Origin: Mesobacillus persicus
GTDB lineage: Bacteria; Bacillota; Bacilli; Bacillales; Cytobacillaceae
Direction: 5' to 3'
NCBI RefSeq assembly: GCF_900109925.1
Contig: NZ_FOBW01000013.1
Coordinates: forward strand, 1-64,000
Length of the DNA stretch: 64,000 bases
The notes under the pieces were generated by a model, which saw only the letters and a list, made by a program, of their open reading frames with translations, did not search any database and had not been told where the DNA came from. Positions 57,571-64,000 of this stretch are shown here, piece after piece. The first letter of the stretch is position 1. Each line of letters begins with the position of its first letter. The position numbers and the translations under genes were made by a program.

Positions 57571-58848
57571 ATGCAAGCGATAAAAGAATTGGATGCACAG
57601 TTAACCGTATTTGAAGAGATGGAATCGGCAGTTAGAAGCTATATTCGTAGTTTTCCAACTACATTTAGTAAAGCAAAAGGTTCAACGATGTGGGATACGA
57701 ACGGAAAAGCATATATTGACTTTTTTGCTGGTGCGGGAGCGTTAAATTACGGGCATAATCATCCTAAGATGAAAGAAGCACTATTAAGCTATATTGCTGA
57801 AGATGGAATTACACATAGTCTAGATATGGGAACGAAGGCAAAAGCGAACTTTCTAACCAATTTTAATGAAATCATTCTCAAGCCTCGTAATCTCGAATAC
57901 AAGGTCATGTTTCCAGGGCCAACGGGAACGAATACGGTAGAGAGCGCGCTCAAATTGGCACGAAAAGTGACCGGACGAGAATTAGTGATTAGTTTTACGA
58001 ATGCTTTTCATGGTATGACAATCGGTGCACTTTCGATCACAGGGAATTCCTTTAAGCGTCACGGAGCAGGGGTTTCTCTAAATAACAGTGTAGCAATGCC
58101 ATTTGATCAATATTTAGGCGATGAAGTAGATACGGTAGATTATCTTGAAAAGTTCCTTGAGGACAGTGGAAGCGGTGTCGCATTACCTGCAGCGATTATT
58201 CTTGAAACGGTTCAAGGTGAGGGTGGCTTAAATGTTGCCAATCCAGAATGGTTAAAACGAGTCGAGGAATTATGCCGCAGATGGGACATCTTACTGATTA
58301 TTGATGATGTTCAAGCAGGCTGTGGTCGTACGGGAACATTCTTTAGCTTTGAATCAGCGGATATTAACCCGGATATTGTTTGTCTATCTAAATCGATTAG
58401 CGGTTATGGAACTCCTATGGCGTTAACCCTTATTAAGCCTGAATATGATATTTGGGGACCAGGTGAACATAATGGAACATTCCGCGGACATAATCTTGCG
58501 TTCATTACTGCAACAGAGGCTTTAAACTTCTGGAAAGACGATGAGTTCTCAAAAGATATCATTGAAAAGGGTCTGCTAGTTGACGAGTTCTTAAAAAGAA
58601 TCGTTTCGCAATATCCTGAACTAGAAGGGGAAGTACGTGGGAAAGGTCTCTTCAGAGGAATTGCATGTGGTGTCGAAGGCTTAGCAGATAAAATCTGTGC
58701 TCAAGCATTTGAAAAAGGCCTTATTATGGAAACATCAGGACCGAGCAGTGAAGTATTTAAAATCATGCCACCATTAAACATTGATCGTGAAGCTTTAAAC
58801 AAAGGCTTTGCAATAGTAGAAGCTAGTATAAAAGCTTGCTTGAAATAG
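57571..58848 (+). CDS. ectB: L-2,4-diaminobutyrate aminotransferase EctB
   Basis: EctB makes diaminobutyrate from aspartate semialdehyde with glutamate as donor. The 425-aa class III aminotransferase has the PLP lysine Lys274 ([10 protein letters not shown]), the preceding [19 protein letters not shown], and [14 protein letters not shown] near residue 126. It follows ectA after 67 bp. Confidence 0.97.
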   Translation: MQAIKELDAQLTVFEEMESAVRSYIRSFPTTFSKAKGSTMWDTNGKAYIDFFAGAGALNYGHNHPKMKEALLSYIAEDGITHSLDMGTKAKANFLTNFNEIILKPRNLEYKVMFPGPTGTNTVESALKLARKVTGRELVISFTNAFHGMTIGALSITGNSFKRHGAGVSLNNSVAMPFDQYLGDEVDTVDYLEKFLEDSGSGVALPAAIILETVQGEGGLNVANPEWLKRVEELCRRWDILLIIDDVQAGCGRTGTFFSFESADINPDIVCLSKSISGYGTPMALTLIKPEYDIWGPGEHNGTFRGHNLAFITATEALNFWKDDEFSKDIIEKGLLVDEFLKRIVSQYPELEGEVRGKGLFRGIACGVEGLADKICAQAFEKGLIMETSGPSSEVFKIMPPLNIDREALNKGFAIVEASIKACLK

Positions 58849-58883
58849 TGCTCTTATATAGAACATTGTTGATTTTGTAAATC

Positions 58884-58905
58884 GTTGATTGGAGCGGTAA
58901 TCAAC
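58884..58905. repeat. Minimal 22-bp family A repeat inside the ect operon
   Basis: GTTGATTGGAGCGGTAATCAA plus C: only the two 7-bp ends and GGAGCGGT remain. It forms a hairpin in the 134-bp ectB-ectC gap and is followed by TGTTTAAAAGAG, like the outer flank of the larger copies. Confidence 0.8.
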
Positions 58906-58982
58906 ACTCTTGTTTAAAAGAGAATAGAAATCAAGCAGTTGCTAGCAAGTATTAGTGTAAATCAACTAAAGGAGGAATCATC

Positions 58983-59384
58983 GTGATTGTAAAAAACTTA
59001 GACGACGTAATTGGAACAGAAGACCATGTAAAAGGTGAAACTTGGGAAAGTAGAAGAATCATTCTAAAAGACGCAGGAATGGGTTTCTCCGTTCACGATA
59101 CGATTATTTATAAAGGAACTGAATCTATGTTCTGGTACAAATATCATCAAGAAGCGGTCTATTGTGTTGAGGGTGAGGGTGAAATTGAAGATCTAACAAC
59201 AGGTAAAATTCATCCAATAAGACCAGGTACTATGTATGCACTCGTGGGACATGAGAAACATCTTCTTCGTGCAACGAAATCCGATATGAGGATGGTTTGT
59301 GTATTTAACCCTCCATGTACTGGTAAAGAAACACATGATGAAGAAGGCGCATATGCACTTCCAAAAGAGGAAGCAAATTTATAA
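58983..59384 (+). CDS. ectC: Ectoine synthase EctC
   Basis: EctC cyclises N-gamma-acetyl-diaminobutyrate to ectoine. The 133-aa cupin starts MIVKNLDDVIGTEDHVKGET and has WYKYHQEAVYCVEGEGEIED (about 51-70), which contains family metal and substrate residues, and PPCTGKETHDEEGAYAL at the end. The start is GTG at 58983 after AAAGGAGG. The operon ends at a terminator; no ectD hydroxylase is present. Confidence 0.97.
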   Translation: MIVKNLDDVIGTEDHVKGETWESRRIILKDAGMGFSVHDTIIYKGTESMFWYKYHQEAVYCVEGEGEIEDLTTGKIHPIRPGTMYALVGHEKHLLRATKSDMRMVCVFNPPCTGKETHDEEGAYALPKEEANL

Positions 59385-59434
59385 TTAATAGCTAGTCCTA
59401 AAAGTTGTTATTAAATAATTGTGTATATAATAGA

Positions 59435-59468
59435 AGAAAGTGCTCCGGCGAGGGAGCACTTTCTTTTG
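59435..59468 (+). terminator. Terminator of ectABC
   Basis: GAAAGTGCTCC pairs with GGAGCACTTTC around a 6-nt loop, then TTTT. The T-poor complement could also serve the minus-strand gene that ends at 59484. Confidence 0.9.
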
Positions 59469-59483
59469 TGAAAAAGGATTTAA

Positions 59484-59846
59484 TTATATAAACCAAACAA
59501 TCAACAATATAGAAAGAAGAAGGATTAAACCAATCGTCTGAACCTTTATGATTGGATATAAGCCTACTCCAATCCTCTCTGATGGGAGCGGCTTATCACG
59601 CCATTCCTCAAGATGATCATTCCTGTTAAACATAACATGATTGAATCTCCTAAATCCAAAGGTGACACCGTCGAAAAAACCGCCTTTTATCGTATACATA
59701 ACTAGAAACAGTATGAGATAAAAAATCGTTATATAAAATAATGCGTTTATATAATGAAGAAGGGTATATTCGGGAGCAAAGATTAAAAAAAGAATGGAGA
59801 TAAGTAAAAGGTTCCCCATTAACACGGTAGATTTCTTGTTAAGCAT
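59484..59846 (-). CDS. DUF3899-like small membrane protein
   Basis: A 120-aa protein with three hydrophobic segments (about 9-27, 34-54 and 103-120) and the motif GGFFDGVTFGFRRF, which I associate with DUF3899. The ATG at 59846 has AGGTG 6 nt upstream; a GTG three codons earlier is in the same frame. Function unknown. Convergent with ectC. Confidence 0.7.
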   Translation of the reverse strand: MLNKKSTVLMGNLLLISILFLIFAPEYTLLHYINALFYITIFYLILFLVMYTIKGGFFDGVTFGFRRFNHVMFNRNDHLEEWRDKPLPSERIGVGLYPIIKVQTIGLILLLSILLIVWFI

Positions 59847-60180
59847 CCTAATCACCTTTTAAAAAGTTATTGTGATAATAATGTACATTTCAATAGATGT
59901 CCAGTCTACCTGCAAATTATACTATAAATTTGCCCATCCCTGTATGACCTATTTTAGGGAAGGCAAACAGAATCTAGCAAAGGATGTCGAGTTACCGGTA
60001 AATAAGTCAGCTTTTAAAAGCAATTTCTGCATAAAAATAGTATTCTACTAATATGTAAACCATCCAATTTCTACTATTTAGAAATATTAAAATCCTGTTA
60101 GAAACCCTGACAATAAAGGGTTTCTGATAATTTAACCCATTACAAAAATAGTATTTTTAGATTTTTTTATTTATTTACGC
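59847..60180. other. Intergenic region before oppA with one hairpin
   Basis: AGAAACCCT (60100-60108) pairs with AGGGTTTCT (60117-60125); it has no T run of terminator length. Apart from this I see no feature until the oppA promoter. Confidence 0.4.
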
Positions 60181-60210
60181 TTTACAACTCTATTTAAAAC
60201 AGAGTATACT
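60181..60210 (+). promoter_or_regulatory. Promoter of oppA
   Basis: -35 TTTACA (60181-60186) and -10 TATACT (60205-60210) with an 18-bp spacer, about 60 bp upstream of the start codon. Confidence 0.72.
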
Positions 60211-60271
60211 TTCATTAGCTTCTTTCGAAGAGAGAATTGCCAGAAAATAAAAAAAACAGGGGGTCTCAAAT

Positions 60272-61951
60272 ATGAAGCGTAAGTTATCTTGGCTATTAAC
60301 ACTTGGCCTAGTGCTAAGCATGTTCTTAGCAGCATGCTCCGGCGGCGGAGATGATGCAGAACAACCAGCAGATGAAGGAAAAGATCAAGCTGCTGAAGAA
60401 AACGTAGAACAGGTTTTCAACCTACTTAACGGAGATACTATTCCATCAATGGACCCATCAATGGCGACTGATGAATACGGTTTCCAATTCTTGGGTGCAA
60501 CAATGGAAGGTTTATACCGTCTAGATGCTAATGCAGAACCTGCTGAAGGTATTGCAAAAACTCACTCAGTTAGTGAAGATGGCCTTACTTGGACATTTGA
60601 ACTACGTGAAGATGCAAAATGGGAAAATGGTGACCCTGTAACTGCGCATGACTTTGTTTATGCTTGGCAGCGTGCAGTAAACCCTGACACAGGATCTGAG
60701 TATGGTCCATACATGATGGGTGGCGTTATTAAAAACGCTACACAAGTTAACACAGGTGAAGCAGCTCTTGAAGATCTTGGAGTTAAAGCAGATGGCGACT
60801 ACAAATTAGTTGTTGAGCTTGAGAACCCAACTCCTTACTTCCACTCTTTAACAACTTTCGGTACTTTCTTACCGTTGAACCAGAAGTTTGTTGAATCACA
60901 AGGCGATAATTTCGCTACTAGCACAGAAACTCTACTAGCTAACGGACCATTCAAGTTAGAAAACTGGACAAGTACTGCAAGTCAGTGGAATCTTGTAAAG
61001 AATGAAACTTACTGGGATGCAGCAACTGTAGAATTAGAAAAAATGACATACCAAGTAAGTAAAGACCCAACTACAGCTGTACGTCTATATGAAGAAGGAA
61101 CAGTTGACCGTGTTGGTTTATCTTCTGACTTAGTTGACCAATATTCAACACATGATGATTATGTAATCACTCCAGAAACTTCTGTATTCTACTTGAAGTT
61201 TAACCAAACTAGAAACGAAGCTCTTGCAAACGTAAATATCCGTTCTGCTATTGCTCGTGCATTTAATAAGCAAGATTTAGTTGATGAAATCTTAAACAAC
61301 GGTTCAATCGTTGCTGATGGTCTTGTACCAGCAGACTTCGTTAATATCCCTGGAACAGAAAATGATTTCCGTGAGACAAGCGGCGCTCTTTCTGCTCATA
61401 ATGTAGAAGAAGCACAAGCATTCTGGGAAAAAGGTTTAGAAGAACTTGGAACAGATTCAGTTGAAATTGAGTTCCTTGGTGGAGACACTGAAACTTCTAA
61501 AGTAATGAACGAATACCTCGCAAATCAGTTACAAACAAACCTACCAGGTCTTAAAGTTACATTAAAGCAAGTACCATTCGAACAACGCTTAGATTTAGAT
61601 ACTGCTATGGATTATGATATCCAGTTTGCTGGATGGGGTCCTGACTACCTTGATCCATACACCTTCTTAAGCCTTTGGATTACTGATGGTGGAAACAACA
61701 AAATGGGCTACTCAAATGCTAAGTATGATGAGTTATTAAATGAATCAGCAACTACTCTAGCAAGAGATAACGATGCTCGTTATGAAAACTTCCTAGAAGC
61801 GGAAAAAATTCTATTTGAAGATGCAGCAATCGCACCAATTTACCAACGTGCAATGGCACAGTTAGTTGCTCCTAAAGTTGAGGGTGTTTTCGTTAACCCA
61901 TTCGGTGCAACTTATGAGTACAAATGGTCTAAGGCAGTATCTGTAGAATAA
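60272..61951 (+). CDS. oppA: Oligopeptide ABC transporter, substrate-binding lipoprotein
   Basis: A 559-aa extracellular solute-binding protein (SBP family 5). The lipoprotein signal ends in LAAC, lipid-anchored Cys22, followed by a Gly/Asp/Glu-rich linker. The fold signature WTFELREDAKWENGDPVTAHDFVYAWQRAV (in two parts: residues about 98-113 and 115-130) is typical of OppA. GGGGG precedes the ATG at 60272. It delivers peptides to the OppB/OppC channel encoded downstream. Confidence 0.93.
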   Translation: MKRKLSWLLTLGLVLSMFLAACSGGGDDAEQPADEGKDQAAEENVEQVFNLLNGDTIPSMDPSMATDEYGFQFLGATMEGLYRLDANAEPAEGIAKTHSVSEDGLTWTFELREDAKWENGDPVTAHDFVYAWQRAVNPDTGSEYGPYMMGGVIKNATQVNTGEAALEDLGVKADGDYKLVVELENPTPYFHSLTTFGTFLPLNQKFVESQGDNFATSTETLLANGPFKLENWTSTASQWNLVKNETYWDAATVELEKMTYQVSKDPTTAVRLYEEGTVDRVGLSSDLVDQYSTHDDYVITPETSVFYLKFNQTRNEALANVNIRSAIARAFNKQDLVDEILNNGSIVADGLVPADFVNIPGTENDFRETSGALSAHNVEEAQAFWEKGLEELGTDSVEIEFLGGDTETSKVMNEYLANQLQTNLPGLKVTLKQVPFEQRLDLDTAMDYDIQFAGWGPDYLDPYTFLSLWITDGGNNKMGYSNAKYDELLNESATTLARDNDARYENFLEAEKILFEDAAIAPIYQRAMAQLVAPKVEGVFVNPFGATYEYKWSKAVSVE

Positions 61952-61997
61952 TTCATTAGAGGTTTTTCTAAAGATTATTCCATCTAGTAATAAGAAC

Positions 61998-62038
61998 AAG
62001 AGAGTGTGTGCTCTAAAAGGCATATACTCTCTTTTCTC
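61998..62038 (+). terminator. Hairpin between oppA and oppB (probable partial terminator)
   Basis: AAGAGAGTGTGTGC pairs imperfectly with GCATATACTCTCTT, followed by TTCTCCTTTTT. In opp operons such hairpins let most transcripts stop after oppA, giving more binding protein than channel. Confidence 0.72.
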
Positions 62039-62123
62039 CTTTTTAGGAGAGAAATATCAGATAATAATAAAAATTGCTTTGGACATGATAAAAAAATATT
62101 GAAGTAAATTAGGGGGTGCAGGA

Positions 62124-63053
62124 ATGACTCGCTATATTCTGCGTCGTTTATGGTATATGTTCATCACGTTATTCATCATTGCCTCGGTATCCTTTTTCCT
62201 TATGAAATTGCTGCCAGGTAGCCCGTTGAACGCTGAGGATAAGTTGAGCGAACAACAAAAGACAATTATCTTAGAGAAGTATGGATTGAATGATCCCGTT
62301 CCAGTTCAGTATGTAAAATATCTTGGTGGTTTAGTTCAAGGTGACTTAGGTATTTCTTTTGCCTTTGATAATACACCAGTAACAGATATCTTGGCGGATC
62401 GGATTGGGCCATCTGCAATCATAGGCTTCCAGGCACTCATAGTAGGGACACTACTCGGAATCCTCTTAGGTTTAACTGCCTCAATCTTCCGTAACGGTCC
62501 TCTAGATTATTCATCGACAATCATTGCTGTATTAGGAACTTCCATTCCGTCCTTTGTCTTTGCAGGATTATTACAATATCTTTTAGCTGTTAAATGGGGT
62601 TTATTGCCAGTAGCATTATGGGGTGAGTTCAAGCATACCATTCTACCAACAATTGCTTTAGCAATCCATCCAATGGCTACAGCTGCTCGTTTTACAAGAA
62701 CGGAAATGGTAGAAGTCCTTCATTCGAATTATATTACGACAGCCCGTGCTAAGGGTGTCAATGAATCCGGAATTATCTGGAAACACGGACTGCGTAACGC
62801 TTTAATCCCATTAGTAACGGTAACGGGTCCGATGGCTGTAAGTTTAATGACTGGTTCATTGGTTATCGAACAAATCTTTGCTATTCCTGGAATCGGGGAG
62901 CAATTTGTCAAGTCTGTTATGGTTAATGATTATCCAACGATTATGGGAACAACTTTGATGTTTGCGTTTCTATTTGTTGGAATTATCTTGGTAATCGACC
63001 TCCTTTATGGATTAATTGATCCTAGAATTAGACTAGCAGGAGGAAATAAATAA
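62124..63053 (+). CDS. oppB: Oligopeptide ABC transporter permease OppB
   Basis: A 309-aa permease with about six membrane helices. The EAA loop that contacts the ATPase is YITTARAKGVNESGIIWKHG (about 212-231). It begins MTRYILRRLWYMFITLFIIA, usual for OppB. GGGGGTGCAGGA precedes the ATG at 62124. Followed at once by oppC. Confidence 0.94.
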   Translation: MTRYILRRLWYMFITLFIIASVSFFLMKLLPGSPLNAEDKLSEQQKTIILEKYGLNDPVPVQYVKYLGGLVQGDLGISFAFDNTPVTDILADRIGPSAIIGFQALIVGTLLGILLGLTASIFRNGPLDYSSTIIAVLGTSIPSFVFAGLLQYLLAVKWGLLPVALWGEFKHTILPTIALAIHPMATAARFTRTEMVEVLHSNYITTARAKGVNESGIIWKHGLRNALIPLVTVTGPMAVSLMTGSLVIEQIFAIPGIGEQFVKSVMVNDYPTIMGTTLMFAFLFVGIILVIDLLYGLIDPRIRLAGGNK

Positions 63054-63054
63054 C

Positions 63055-64000
63055 ATGGATAACAAAAATCAAAACAAAATTCCAAAAGACCTATTTAAGC
63101 CACTAGTCCGAGAAGAAGATACAAGTGAAAAAATTTCAAGTCCAAGTCGTACATTTGGACAGGATGCTAGAAGAACCCTCTTTGCGAACAAAATGGCTAT
63201 GGTTTGTATTTTCCTTCTCATAGCTATTATTTTAATGAGTATCTTTGGACCGATGTTCAATAAATACGAAACCGATGATCAGGACTTATCTCGAGCAAAA
63301 ATGCCTCCGCGTGTTCCTGTCTTAGAGAATATTTCTTGGTTAGGATTTGATGGAACGTTAAGCAGCACCTACAATGGTAAAGATGTTGAACAAGCAACTG
63401 CAAAAGCAATTGCGAGATATGACAATCAGGAAGACTTTATTGACATCAAAGTTCTTAATGAAGGTGACGGAAGTAGAAACTCTGCAGAAGTAAAAGCTAC
63501 CTATCATATCTATGAAGCAAAAGAACTACAAGATACCTACTTTTGGATCGGAACAGATACGCTAGGCCGTGACCAGTGGACTCGTCTATGGGAAGGGACA
63601 AGAGTTTCCCTAATCATTGCTTTTGTTGCAGCCGCTATTGACCTTGTGGTCGGGGTTGCCTATGGTGGAGTATCTGGATTCTATGGCGGAAGAGTCGATA
63701 ATATCCTACAACGTATTGTTGAGATTCTTGTTGGTATTCCGAACTTAGTTATCATTCTTTTAATGATGCTTGTCCTGCAGCCAGGTATAGTATCTATCGT
63801 AATAGCGTTAACGATAACCGGATGGACAGGGATGGCCCGAATTGTCCGGGGTGAAGTTTTAAAGGTAAAAAGCCAAGAGTTTGTTTTGGCAGCACGGACA
63901 CTAGGTACTCCTAACGGTACTATTATCCGAAAACACTTGGTTCCAAACATCAGTGGAATCATTATTATCAATACGATGTTCACAATCCCAGGAGCAATAT
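63055..64000 (+). CDS. oppC: Oligopeptide ABC transporter permease OppC (partial, runs off the window)
   Basis: The open frame starts at the ATG at 63055, 1 bp after the oppB stop with AGGAGG upstream, and is still open at 64000 (315 codons). The N-terminus is cytoplasmic, with a first helix around residues 47-66, a large external loop and the start of the permease domain (about 160). The EAA loop FVLAARTLGTPNGTIIRKHL is near the end. ATPase genes oppD and oppF are expected next. Confidence 0.93.
   Translation, partial: MDNKNQNKIPKDLFKPLVREEDTSEKISSPSRTFGQDARRTLFANKMAMVCIFLLIAIILMSIFGPMFNKYETDDQDLSRAKMPPRVPVLENISWLGFDGTLSSTYNGKDVEQATAKAIARYDNQEDFIDIKVLNEGDGSRNSAEVKATYHIYEAKELQDTYFWIGTDTLGRDQWTRLWEGTRVSLIIAFVAAAIDLVVGVAYGGVSGFYGGRVDNILQRIVEILVGIPNLVIILLMMLVLQPGIVSIVIALTITGWTGMARIVRGEVLKVKSQEFVLAARTLGTPNGTIIRKHLVPNISGIIIINTMFTIPGAI

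Overview
The window is the replication-origin segment of the chromosome of a low-GC, endospore-forming member of the Bacillaceae (Bacillus or a close relative). The gene order gyrA-gyrB-remB-recF-yaaA-dnaN-dnaA / rpmH-rnpA-spoIIIJ-jag-mnmE-mnmG-rsmG-noc-soj-spo0J follows Bacillus subtilis, and Noc, YyaC, SpoIIIJ and RemB are typical of the family. I cannot name the species. The ectABC genes, a BCCT carrier and a NarK-like transporter suggest a salt-tolerant organism.

Layout. 1-206 is the 5' end of a 16S rRNA gene on the minus strand, behind tandem P1/P2 promoters. 773-9912 (minus) is the replication block from gyrA to dnaA. oriC is bipartite: DnaA boxes upstream of dnaA (about 10060-10323), and DnaA boxes with a DnaA-trio/AT-rich unwinding region between dnaA and dnaN (8383-8565). 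10514-20370 (plus) holds RNase P protein, membrane insertase, tRNA modification and the Noc/ParA/ParB segregation genes. 20533-34339 has a DUF554 protein, yyaC, a DUF951 protein, a molybdopterin oxidoreductase, ychF, rpsF-ssb-rpsR, yybS-gdpP-rplI, the replicative helicase and purA. 34638-35229 carries tRNA-Lys, tRNA-Glu, tRNA-Phe and a truncated tRNA-Lys copy. 35822-45525 is a LysM/G5/M23 peptidase, the walRK-yycH-yycI-walJ-htrC cell-wall regulon, a CxxH/CxxC protein and rlmH.

The accessory part is 45508-50317. The last codons of rlmH recur three more times downstream as near-direct repeats. They split the region into three AT-rich segments, each with one main gene: an AlbA_2/ATPase regulator, a Fic protein, and a PD-(D/E)XK nuclease-like protein. 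Segment 1 has perfect 13-bp terminal inverted repeats. This matches the logic of staphylococcal SCC elements, which insert at the 3' end of rlmH (orfX), but no recombinase gene is present here. Sites 2 and 4 differ from rlmH only by changes that keep the encoded Glu-Pro-Tyr-His-Lys ending. I regard this as the most interesting structure in the window.

50403-64000 holds an RluF-type pseudouridine synthase, a YczE-like membrane protein, a NarK-family transporter, a DUF202 protein, an acetyltransferase, a BCCT carrier, ectABC, a DUF3899-like protein and oppA-oppB-oppC (oppC runs off the end).

Three families of intergenic repeats are scattered through the window. The largest has ends of the form GTTGATT...AATCAAC that change together (GTTGGTT...AACCAAC), in copies from 22 to about 240 bp. 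A perfect parS lies inside walK, a near-perfect one between rpsF and ssb, and a weaker one in parB. DnaA-box groups also occur outside oriC, at jag-mnmE and next to rlmH.
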